A stretch of 55,630 bases of DNA, from contig CABTXQ010000003.1 of NCBI GenBank assembly GCA_902488835.1, forward strand, positions 1 to 55,630. Reading direction: 5' to 3'. Numbering within the stretch: the first letter of the stretch is position 1; each line of letters begins with the position of its first letter. The position numbers were made by a program, and so were the translations under genes. The DNA is from an uncultured Ileibacterium sp. (GTDB lineage Bacteria > Bacillota > Clostridia > Peptostreptococcales > Anaerovoracaceae). Below are positions 27,943-35,782 of this stretch, in pieces. The notes under the pieces are model-generated. The model made no database searches, was not told the DNA's origin, and saw nothing but the letters and a program-made list of their open reading frames with translations.

Positions 27943-29154
27943 ATGAGTCTTAACTCAACTCCAAATTCAGAAAGGTATACCATCGGATTATTCGGGTGCA
28001 TCAATGCAGGAAAATCCTCTCTTATCAATGCACTCACGGGAGAAGAAATCTCTATAGTCTCAAGTACTCCGGGAACTACAACTGATCCCGTCTCTAAGTC
28101 TATGGAAATGCTTCCGATTGGTCCTATTCTTTTTATTGACACTCCGGGTCTTGACGATTACGGAGAACTGGGAGGTAAAAGGGTTCTTTCAGCTAAAAAG
28201 TCGTTAAGAAGATGCGATCTCGTAATCTTCGTAATTGATATAAGTAAATCTGACGAAAAAAACAATATTAATTGGAATTTTCTCGACATGGTGCAGAATG
28301 AAAATCTGCCGGCAATAATTGTCTACAATAAATCAGATAAAGCTTCATCTGAAAAACATGCTATTGCTTATACATCTAAATACGACTTTCCATTTGTTTA
28401 TACTGATGCCTTATCTGGAACCGGAATTTCTGAACTGAAATCTGCGATAATTTCTTCATGGAAAAAATATTACGAAAAAAGAACCATCCATCTTACCGAT
28501 GGTATAATTGAACCTGGAGATCTTGCAGTCCTTGTTACACCTATTGATGAAAGTGCTCCTAAGGCGAGACTGATACTTCCTCAGCAAATGACGATTAGAG
28601 AGATCCTCGATGTCGGTGCGACAGCTATTGTAACTAAAGAAACAGAACTACAATCTTCATTGGAACTTCTTAGCAAAGCTCCAGACATTGTAATTACGGA
28701 CTCTAAGGTGTTCAAAGAAGTTAGCGCTATAATTCCTAAAGATGTGCCTCTGACTTCTTTTTCAATATTATTTGCAAGGATGAAGGGGGATCTCGACCAA
28801 TTTATTGAAGGTGCAAATGCTTTAAAATCGCTCAATAAAGGAGATATGGTTCTTATATCTGAGGCATGCACACACAAAAGACAGTGTAATGATATTGGAA
28901 AAGTTAAGATACCTTCACTTCTTTCCAATATTACAGAAGAATTGAATTTTAAATGGACCAATGGAAGGGATTTTGATGACGATCTCTCATCTTACAAGTT
29001 GATAATTCACTGCGGAGCATGTATGCTTAACAGACGTGAGATGCAGGAAAGGATTAAACTTGCGAAACAACAGAATGTTCCAATAACAAACTATGGAATT
29101 CTTCTAGCTTACACAAGCGGTATCTTGCCTAGGGCAATTGAACCATTTTTGTAA
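27943..29154 (+). CDS. hydF: [FeFe]-hydrogenase H-cluster maturation GTPase
   Basis: About 403 residues. An N-terminal Era-like GTPase domain (GCINAGKSSLIN, DTPGLDDYG, YNKSDK), a middle dimerisation domain, and a C-terminal FeS-cluster domain with ACTHKRQC and HCGACMLNRRE supplying the CxH...HCxxC ligands. HydF is the scaffold on which HydE and HydG assemble the 2Fe subcluster before delivery to the hydrogenase. ATG 27943 is chosen over GTG 27931 because GGAGGAAGG lies directly before it. The client enzyme could be the hydrogenase at 34111-35634. HydE and HydG are not in the window. Confidence 0.95.
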   Translation: MSLNSTPNSERYTIGLFGCINAGKSSLINALTGEEISIVSSTPGTTTDPVSKSMEMLPIGPILFIDTPGLDDYGELGGKRVLSAKKSLRRCDLVIFVIDISKSDEKNNINWNFLDMVQNENLPAIIVYNKSDKASSEKHAIAYTSKYDFPFVYTDALSGTGISELKSAIISSWKKYYEKRTIHLTDGIIEPGDLAVLVTPIDESAPKARLILPQQMTIREILDVGATAIVTKETELQSSLELLSKAPDIVITDSKVFKEVSAIIPKDVPLTSFSILFARMKGDLDQFIEGANALKSLNKGDMVLISEACTHKRQCNDIGKVKIPSLLSNITEELNFKWTNGRDFDDDLSSYKLIIHCGACMLNRREMQERIKLAKQQNVPITNYGILLAYTSGILPRAIEPFL

Positions 29155-29184
29155 AAATTGCTATTATTTTGAAGGGAGTTAATC

Positions 29185-29922
29185 ATGGATTTTGATGCAA
29201 GTAAGGCAGCAGATGCGACAGTTTCATGGGTCAGAGACTGGTTTAATAAGAATGGTAAGGGATGTAACTGCATAATCGGTATCAGTGGAGGGAAGGACAG
29301 CTCTGTCGCTTCAGCAGTATGTGTTAAGGCTCTCGGGAAAGAGCGTGTTATAGGCGTAATGATGCCGAATAAAGATCAGGCAGATATCGACATGGCGGAA
29401 CTTCTCATTGAACACCTTGGGATAAAGAGTTACACGATAAATATAGGAACAACCTTTGATGCTTTAGTTAAGGAAATAAGGGATAAGACCGGGGAGATAA
29501 GCAACGATTCAATAATCAACCTTCCTCCAAGACTCAGGATGTCTACTCTTTATGCAATAGCCCAAAGCCATAATGGCAGAGTTGCAAACACCTGTAACCT
29601 TTCAGAGGATTGGGTCGGTTATTCAACAAGGTACGGAGATTCCGTAGGAGATTTCAGCCCTCTTTCTTCATTTACAACAGCGGAGATAAGAGCAATTGGA
29701 AGGTATCTTGGACTACCTGATGTATTAATTAATAAGGTCCCTTCAGACGGGCTTTCAGGAAAGACAGATGAAGACAAGCTCGGTTTCACATATGAAGTCC
29801 TTGATAAGTATATCAGGACAGGCGAAATCGATGATATAAAGACAAAAGAAAGAATAGACATGCTACATGAGAGAAATCTTTTCAAACTTCGTTATATGGA
29901 TCATTTCGTATATAAGCCTTGA
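29185..29922 (+). CDS. nadE: NH3-dependent NAD+ synthetase
   Basis: A 245-residue N-type ATP pyrophosphatase that amidates deamido-NAD to NAD+ with ammonia. The PP-loop SGGKDSS is at about 37-43. Later blocks include TCNLSEDWVGYSTRYGDSVGDFSP and LPDVLINKVPSDGLSGKTDEDKLG. There is no glutaminase domain, so free ammonia is the donor, fitting an ammonia-producing amino-acid fermenter. It lies 30 bases behind hydF with its own GGGAG site, probably co-transcribed. Confidence 0.95.
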   Translation: MDFDASKAADATVSWVRDWFNKNGKGCNCIIGISGGKDSSVASAVCVKALGKERVIGVMMPNKDQADIDMAELLIEHLGIKSYTINIGTTFDALVKEIRDKTGEISNDSIINLPPRLRMSTLYAIAQSHNGRVANTCNLSEDWVGYSTRYGDSVGDFSPLSSFTTAEIRAIGRYLGLPDVLINKVPSDGLSGKTDEDKLGFTYEVLDKYIRTGEIDDIKTKERIDMLHERNLFKLRYMDHFVYKP

Positions 29923-29926
29923 GAAG

Positions 29927-30235
29927 TCACTCTTTAATTCTGTCAAGAGCCATCCTATATCCCCCGGGGCCGTACATAAGGCATTTGTTTACCCTGCTTA
30001 TTGTTGCAGAACTTGAGCCTGTTTCCTTGATGACTTCATTAAACACCTTGCCCTCGCTAAGCATCTTAGCTACATGGAGCCTTTGAGACATATCTTGTAT
30101 TTCTTTTATTGTGCATATATCTTCAAGGAACATGTCAACTTCAGACTCAGTCTTCAATGTTAAGAATGCTCTTAAGAGCTGCTTTTTCTGTTCTTCAAAA
30201 TTTTTTCTTTTATCGATATTTTTGTCCATATTCAC
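29927..30235 (-). CDS. yerC: TrpR-like YerC/YecD family DNA-binding protein
   Basis: A 102-residue helical protein with a Trp-repressor-type helix-turn-helix (about 45-90: LHVAKMLSEGKVFNEVIKETGSSSATISRVNKCL). YerC/YecD proteins are widespread in Firmicutes and their targets are poorly defined. It converges on nadE with a four-base gap and no room for a separate terminator. Confidence 0.87.
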   Translation of the reverse strand: MNMDKNIDKRKNFEEQKKQLLRAFLTLKTESEVDMFLEDICTIKEIQDMSQRLHVAKMLSEGKVFNEVIKETGSSSATISRVNKCLMYGPGGYRMALDRIKE

Positions 30236-30303
30236 CTCATTTGTTGATTTTTATTTTATTTTAATGATTTAGATTGCTAAAGTCAATTACATAGTATGTC
30301 GGT

Positions 30304-31029
30304 ATGAAAAATTATTTTGACTCAAAAAATTTAACAATGATAATTTACTCATTTATGATTTTTATCTTGCTTCTTCTCACATCGGTTGAGTTATTTGCTT
30401 TCAATTCTAATTCATTTTACATTCATGAGTTCAACAGGCATTCTGTGCTTGATAAGACACATCCGAATATTTCTATTGACGAAGCCTTGTATATTAAGGA
30501 TGAAATTATTATGTATTTGAAAGGTGAGCGAAATGTGCTTTCAGGAACGATCCATAGAGAATCTTCTGATATTGAATTCTTAAGCGAACGTGAAAAGCTC
30601 CATCTTTCTGATGTAAAAAAAATTGTAAGAAAATGTTTTATATTTCGAAACTTTTCCTTTATTCTATTTTGTATTATGACCATTCTATTAATAAAGGATA
30701 TTCGGCACAAAAAAAATATGAGGGATAAGTCCCTCACCTTCATTAAATCTGCCCTATTAATCAATTTATTTTTTGCAATTATCGCCTTGCTTATTTATTC
30801 AAACTTCGACAAATGGTTTATCAAACTACATCTGCTGATTTTTGATAATAACAATTGGTTGCTCAGTTCAGATAAGGATAATATTGTGAACCTTCTTCCC
30901 GAAGCATTCTTTGAAGATATTATCAAGTATTCTTTGTCATTATATGCAGTTTTTGTCCTGATATTGATTTTAATTATTACAATATATATTATTTTTACAA
31001 AGCGTAAGAACGCATCACAAATTCAATAA
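30304..31029 (+). CDS. TIGR01906/DUF1461 membrane protein, Lit-like lipoprotein transacylase family
   Basis: A 241-residue protein with four predicted transmembrane segments (about 10-32, 112-130, 148-168 and 210-232) and extracytoplasmic loops holding the family pattern: REKLHLSDVKK in loop 1 and FIKLHLLIFDNNNWLLSSDKDNIVNLLP in loop 2. This arrangement matches DUF1461 proteins, some of which (Lit of Enterococcus/Bacillus) move an acyl chain from the lipid to the N-terminus of lipoproteins, giving lyso-form lipoproteins that evade TLR2. The assignment is from remembered family pattern. No clear Shine-Dalgarno was seen before ATG 30304. It overlaps mntP tail to tail by 15 bases. Confidence 0.72.
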   Translation: MKNYFDSKNLTMIIYSFMIFILLLLTSVELFAFNSNSFYIHEFNRHSVLDKTHPNISIDEALYIKDEIIMYLKGERNVLSGTIHRESSDIEFLSEREKLHLSDVKKIVRKCFIFRNFSFILFCIMTILLIKDIRHKKNMRDKSLTFIKSALLINLFFAIIALLIYSNFDKWFIKLHLLIFDNNNWLLSSDKDNIVNLLPEAFFEDIIKYSLSLYAVFVLILILIITIYIIFTKRKNASQIQ

Positions 31030-31575
31030 TCCTAGATGTTCTGATAAGATTTTTACTCCGAGAAGTATTAAAACAACACCTCCAATCAACTCTGCCGTGT
31101 TTCCATATCTTTTTCCTATCATATTTCCAAGCATGACACCTATATATGAAATTATAGCGGTTATGATACCAATAAAACCGGAAGCAATGATAATGTCAAC
31201 ATTAAGAAAGGCAAGTGTAACACCTACTGCAAGTGCATCAATTGATGTTGCAAAAGCCATTATCATCATACCCTTAAATCCGAAATCTGATGACACTTCC
31301 TTGTCGCTTCTTGATTCCCTTATCATCGAAATTCCAATAAACGAAAGCAAAATAAAGGCGATCCAGTGATCATAATCTGAAATAACTCCGGCGAGGCTTT
31401 TACCTGCAAAATATCCTATAACCGGCATTATCGCTTGAAAAAAGCCGAAATAAATGCCACATAAAACACCGTGTTTTACTTCAAGCTCTTTTACGGAAAT
31501 TCCCTTACATACCGATACGGCAAATGCATCCATAGCTAAAACAACAGCTAATAATATAAGTTCCGGTATGCTCAT
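31015..31575 (-). CDS. mntP: MntP-type manganese efflux pump
   Basis: A 186-residue, six-span membrane protein with the two inverted-repeat signatures AVVLAMDAFAVSVCKG (about 10-25) and FATSIDALAVGVTLAF (about 108-123). The aspartates in each are required for Mn2+ export in this family. It is translationally coupled (ATGA overlap) to the upstream ThrE-type exporter half, an unusual partner. No Mn riboswitch was seen because it has no leader of its own. Confidence 0.9.
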   Translation of the reverse strand: MSIPELILLAVVLAMDAFAVSVCKGISVKELEVKHGVLCGIYFGFFQAIMPVIGYFAGKSLAGVISDYDHWIAFILLSFIGISMIRESRSDKEVSSDFGFKGMMIMAFATSIDALAVGVTLAFLNVDIIIASGFIGIITAIISYIGVMLGNMIGKRYGNTAELIGGVVLILLGVKILSEHLGLLNL

Positions 31576-32051
31576 CTTTTTCTCAACCCTTTAATTATCA
31601 CAAAAATATATTTGTTAAGCGTCTCCACTACCGTAAATCCAAATGCCATAGCAAGGCAGGTTGCAACAAGCATAGTTCCGTTATTCTTAAACCCAACCAT
31701 GTCACCCACTACGATATCGTACATCATATAATAAAGGTTGGCTCCCGGTATAAGTGGAAATGCTGATGAAGCAAGGAAAACAGTTGCAGGTGCTTTATTA
31801 ACCCTTGCCATAACTTGAGCATAAATTGCTACAGCTATAGCCGCAATCAACGCAGCAATAAATCTTGATCTTGTGTAGTCCTCAATTAATAAACTATTAA
31901 ATGCTGCAAGGTATACAGCCCATGTAAAAAAGGCACCTATTCCTGCAAAAACAAGATTCTTTCCTCTCAACTTAAAAAGAATACCAAATCCAAGTGTACC
32001 TATTGTGCATGAAAGGAGCTGTACCCAAATATTGGATGCTAATGTCGCCAT
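31572..32051 (-). CDS. ThrE/YjjB-like threonine/serine exporter, small subunit
   Basis: A 159-residue integral membrane protein (about five spans) of the ThrE_2/DUF3815 type, with PLIPGANLYYMMYDIVVGD as the most recognisable block. It pairs with the 263-residue YjjP-like protein just upstream, with stop and start sharing one base (TAATG). Together they equal a split ThrE exporter. Substrates in relatives are threonine/serine or succinate. Confidence 0.88.
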   Translation of the reverse strand: MATLASNIWVQLLSCTIGTLGFGILFKLRGKNLVFAGIGAFFTWAVYLAAFNSLLIEDYTRSRFIAALIAAIAVAIYAQVMARVNKAPATVFLASSAFPLIPGANLYYMMYDIVVGDMVGFKNNGTMLVATCLAMAFGFTVVETLNKYIFVIIKGLRKR

Positions 32052-32842
32052 TATATCACCCCTTTCATAAGTAAGAATGATATTGCAATTCCAGAAGCAA
32101 TTCCAGCAGCTCCGAGTACTGCATTTACGACATTTATCATTCCTGACATTATGTCCTTATTTATCATATCCCTCATGCCATTAATGACACCTATGCCAGA
32201 TACCATTAGCATTACAATACCGATTGTAACTGCGCCCGGATTCCTTGCGATTTTGAGCACACTTAACAGAATTATTACGAGTTCAGAAATAAATGCTAAT
32301 CCGAAATTATATATCATTGGATTGCTCTCGTCCTCTGAAAATTTACTGCTCAAAAAAATTATCAATATAGAAACAATCGCAGAAGCGATCGCATCAAAAG
32401 CTCCCCCTCCGAAAAATATTGTAAATCCTGAACCACCCATGATTCCACCGAGGTATCGGAAAATCATTCTGTCTTCAGAAGCTTCAATTATATCTATAAA
32501 TCTATTATTAAGTTCAGCTGCATCAGGTTTGTTTTCACATGCATATCTCGACAAAGCGTTTAACTTATTGAGAGTGCTGAAGTCGTTACTAATGTGTTCG
32601 ATATTTCTAATCTGCGTATGTATATTACCCTTATTAAGCTCTATTGTAACCTGAATATTTGAAGGTAGCGCGAATATATCATATCTTTCAAATCCATAGC
32701 TTTTGCACATACGAAAAAGGCTGTCCTCAACTCTCGAACATTCAGCACCACATTTCATCATAAAAGCTCCGATGTCAAGTATTGTCTGGACTAGCTTCTT
32801 ATCTTTGTATATCTCGTTATCAATAATCATTTTATTATTCAT
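32051..32842 (-). CDS. ThrE/YjjP-like threonine/serine exporter, large subunit
   Basis: A 263-residue protein with an N-terminal soluble DUF1212-type region (about 1-120, including FMMKCGAECSRVEDSLFRM and IFALPSNIQVTIE) and five C-terminal membrane spans (about 125-260). It is the first gene of a three-gene operon with the YjjB-like subunit and mntP, all with overlapping or touching ends. The 101-base gap to the divergent AI-2E gene carries the promoters of both. Confidence 0.88.
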   Translation of the reverse strand: MNNKMIIDNEIYKDKKLVQTILDIGAFMMKCGAECSRVEDSLFRMCKSYGFERYDIFALPSNIQVTIELNKGNIHTQIRNIEHISNDFSTLNKLNALSRYACENKPDAAELNNRFIDIIEASEDRMIFRYLGGIMGGSGFTIFFGGGAFDAIASAIVSILIIFLSSKFSEDESNPMIYNFGLAFISELVIILLSVLKIARNPGAVTIGIVMLMVSGIGVINGMRDMINKDIMSGMINVVNAVLGAAGIASGIAISFLLMKGVI

Positions 32843-32943
32843 AGAGTCTCCTAATTTTTAATTATATATTTTTTATGACACCTTTCAAGCATAGAAAAAT
32901 GTGTTACAATTACTCGAAAGTAAATCTTTTATGAGGAATAGCG

Positions 32944-34098
32944 ATGAATAAAAACGACAAAGATTTGAATTTTGTGAAAAAAAATTTAAGGTATTTCATA
33001 CTTGTTGCCTTATTGTTGATATTTATATTGAAATTCTGGAATGGGTTTACAAAGAGTCTAGCCTCTGTAATTCTCGCATTCTATCCACTTATTATAGGTC
33101 TGGCGATTGCTTATGTGTTAAATCTTTTGATGAGTTCTTTTGAAAAGAAATATGTCAAAATATTTGACCAAAGGAAAAGGCTCTTGAACTACAAGCGTCC
33201 GATATGCCTTAGTCTTGCATTTCTAAGTCTTATCATCATTGTTTCAATGATAATGATTCTTGTTGTTCCTCAGCTTATTTCCTGTATAGAGCTTATAACG
33301 AAAAACAGCACTACTACCGTGAAATATATCTCGTCATTTATTTCGAAAGTTCCTGTTCTTCGTAGTAGAGCAGACTATATAGACAGAAATTTCTTATCTA
33401 ATTTTGACCCTGAAGATTTTATGACTAGGGTTGCAAAATTTCTTTACAATGGTCTAGGCGGAAATATTGGAAATATATATACCACCATTAAATCAGTTAT
33501 ATCAAAATTTACGATGGTATTTATCGGCATTATCATATCGATTTACATTCTAGGCTCTAAAGAAAAACTAAAATCACAGATAAAAAGGTTAATGAATGCG
33601 TATGTTCCTAAACATAGCAAACGAATTACTCATATATTATCCGTATTTAACGATAGCTTTCACAATTTCATCATAGGTCAGGTAAAAGATGCGATGATTC
33701 TCGGAATCATGGTAACTCTTGGTATGTTCATTCTGAGACTTCCATATCCTATAATGATTGGTGTTATCGTCGCTGTTACTGCACTTGTCCCTATATTTGG
33801 CGCCCTAGCCGGAGCAGTCATAGGTGCAATCCTTATACTTCCTGTATCTTCTGTAAAAGCTTTGATATTCATAATATTCTTTATTGTAGTTCAGCAGATT
33901 GATAATCACATTATGTATCCAAAGGTTGTCGGAAATTCAATAGGACTTCCAGGTCTTTTTGTCCTTGTAAGCATCACTGTCGGTGGTTCACTATTTGGAA
34001 TGCTCGGCATGATATGTGCAGTACCAATCTTCAGTGCAATCTATAGGCTTCTGAAAGAAGATATCAGGAAACGCGAGCAATCAGAAAAGACAGCCTAG
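32944..34098 (+). CDS. AI-2E family transporter (UPF0118/YtvI-like)
   Basis: A 384-residue membrane protein with about eight spans and the C-terminal family block QQIDNHIMYPKVVGNSIGLPGLFVLVSITVGGSLFGMLGM. Members export autoinducer-2 or act as Na+/H+ antiporters; family alone does not decide. ATGAGGAATAGCG precedes the start. The stop codon lies inside its own terminator hairpin. Confidence 0.88.
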   Translation: MNKNDKDLNFVKKNLRYFILVALLLIFILKFWNGFTKSLASVILAFYPLIIGLAIAYVLNLLMSSFEKKYVKIFDQRKRLLNYKRPICLSLAFLSLIIIVSMIMILVVPQLISCIELITKNSTTTVKYISSFISKVPVLRSRADYIDRNFLSNFDPEDFMTRVAKFLYNGLGGNIGNIYTTIKSVISKFTMVFIGIIISIYILGSKEKLKSQIKRLMNAYVPKHSKRITHILSVFNDSFHNFIIGQVKDAMILGIMVTLGMFILRLPYPIMIGVIVAVTALVPIFGALAGAVIGAILILPVSSVKALIFIIFFIVVQQIDNHIMYPKVVGNSIGLPGLFVLVSITVGGSLFGMLGMICAVPIFSAIYRLLKEDIRKREQSEKTA

Positions 34099-34109
34099 GC
34101 TGTCTTTTT
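34085..34109. terminator. Palindromic terminator overlapping the AI-2E stop codon
   Basis: A perfect 24-base palindrome (34085-34108): a 10-base-pair stem AAAAGACAGC/GCTGTCTTTT closed by a CTAG loop, followed by T. The TAG of the loop is the stop codon of the plus-strand gene. It also ends two bases before the stop of the hydrogenase gene, so it can serve both strands. Confidence 0.9.
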
Positions 34110-34110
34110 A

Positions 34111-35634
34111 TTAGTCTTCAAAATCTATTTTCTCTAGGTCAGGAATAAGACTGGCGAATTCATTGTCAAGAGGACTTTCTACCCTTGCCTCATTGATTGC
34201 GACATCTAGGTTTTTCTCCGACTTACTTAGAACCTGCAATGTACCTGCGCCTCCAATGCAACCTCCTGGGCACGCCATCCCCTCAATTAAGCAGCCGTCA
34301 TATTTCCCTTTGGTGGCTAACTGCATCATTTTATTGCATTCTTTAAGTCCTTCAGCTTTTACAACTTTTACATCCATCTCAGGTTTAACTCTATTAATAT
34401 AATTCGCCACGGCCTGTGCAACTCCGCCACCTTTTGCAAAACCATATCCGTCTTTACTAGCCTTTCTTAATGGCTCTCCTTCAGGAATCTTATCAAAGTC
34501 AACACTCTTGGCCTCAAACATGCCTGCCACTTCCTCAAAGGTCAATGTAAAATCTACACAGCTTTTGATCGATTTGCGGCTTGCTTCCTGTTTCTTTGAA
34601 AGACAAGGCCCTATGAATGCAACCTTGCAACCTGGATGTTTTTTCTTTATGAGTCTTGCCGTCAGTACCATAGGAGTTAATGCCATGGAAATTGTATTGC
34701 TGTATTCTGGAAATTGCTTTTTTGCAAACTTTGACCATGCAGGGCAACAACTCGTCCCCATGAATGGCAAATTACCCGGAACATCTTTTATAAAGTGTTC
34801 CGCTTCCTGAATAGTACATAGGTCTGCACCAATTGCAACTTCAAACACATCTTTGAAGCCGAGAATTGAAAATGCCTCTTTCATCTTAGTGTCTGTTAAT
34901 CCCTTACCAAACTGACCTGCAATCGCAGGTGCAACAATTGCATATACATCCGTATCGCTTTCTATGGCTTTAATTGTCTGATATATCTGACCTTTATCTA
35001 CTATTGCTGCAAAAGGACAGCTTGAAAGGCACATGCCGCATTGAACACATTTATCTTGGTCAATTCTTGCATGCCCATTTTCATCCTCATCTATTGCACC
35101 AATACCGCAAGCTTTTTCACAGGGTCTTTCTTGTTTAACAATTGCATTATATGGGCATGATCTCATACATAGTCCACATTTAATGCATTTATCCTGGTCA
35201 ATTACTGATCTTTCATTTTCAACCTCTACGCATTTTTTTGGACACACTTCTTTGCAAGGGCGTTCCAGGCATCCCTGACACGCATCTGTAACAAACACTC
35301 TGTTGACCGGACATTTGTTACATGCGACCCTAAGAATTGTGATCAGCGGTGCTTCATAATATTTCTCAGCAATCATGCTCATATCCACTCCCTTTGACAC
35401 GGGAGCAGGTTCGTGAATCGATCTCTGAGACATTCCCATTGCAACTCTTAGCCTTTCACCGACAAGTTCTCTTTCGAAAAAAATTCCCTTCCTGAAAGGG
35501 TCTTTACCGCTAGGAACTATCTTATAAGGAAGTTCATCGAGCTCTTTTGCTCCACCTCCCTCATATGCGAGTCTTGCAACTTCTGTAAACACCCTTCTTC
35601 TGAGCATTAATTTATCTGTTATATAACCTTTCAT
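34111..35634 (-). CDS. [FeFe] hydrogenase, group B-like, monomeric
   Basis: A 507-residue protein. The N-terminal ~80 residues lead to a Cys-rich region (CNKCPVNR, CQGCLERPCKEVC) and two ferredoxin-type clusters (CIKCGLCMRSCP and CVQCGMCLSSCP, about 100-220). The H-cluster domain follows with L1 MGTSCCPAW, L2 FIGPCLSKKQEA and L3 EGMACPGGCIGGAG. No 2Fe-2S N-terminal domain or NADH-binding subunits are nearby, so it is the stand-alone group B type common in anaerobes, whose partner is probably ferredoxin. It evolves or senses H2; catalytic bias is not readable. HydF in the window is a matching maturase. Confidence 0.92.
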   Translation of the reverse strand: MKGYITDKLMLRRRVFTEVARLAYEGGGAKELDELPYKIVPSGKDPFRKGIFFERELVGERLRVAMGMSQRSIHEPAPVSKGVDMSMIAEKYYEAPLITILRVACNKCPVNRVFVTDACQGCLERPCKEVCPKKCVEVENERSVIDQDKCIKCGLCMRSCPYNAIVKQERPCEKACGIGAIDEDENGHARIDQDKCVQCGMCLSSCPFAAIVDKGQIYQTIKAIESDTDVYAIVAPAIAGQFGKGLTDTKMKEAFSILGFKDVFEVAIGADLCTIQEAEHFIKDVPGNLPFMGTSCCPAWSKFAKKQFPEYSNTISMALTPMVLTARLIKKKHPGCKVAFIGPCLSKKQEASRKSIKSCVDFTLTFEEVAGMFEAKSVDFDKIPEGEPLRKASKDGYGFAKGGGVAQAVANYINRVKPEMDVKVVKAEGLKECNKMMQLATKGKYDGCLIEGMACPGGCIGGAGTLQVLSKSEKNLDVAINEARVESPLDNEFASLIPDLEKIDFED

Positions 35635-35720
35635 TCATATCTCCAAAATTACAAATACGACTATAACCTCACGTAGTCATAGTAACATACCATTGTTAGA
35701 CACTCAATCTATTATGCAAC

Positions 35721-35755
35721 AAAAAGAGCCGATTATTTATCTAAATCGGCTCTTT
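35721..35755 (-). terminator. Terminator after the coiled-coil surface protein
   Basis: A 12-base-pair stem (35723-35734 with 35744-35755) containing GAGCCGATT/AATCGGCTC, and an A-run at 35721-35725 that gives a U-run on the minus strand. Confidence 0.88.
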
Positions 35756-35782
35756 CTTAAACTTATAATCACATATTGTTAA

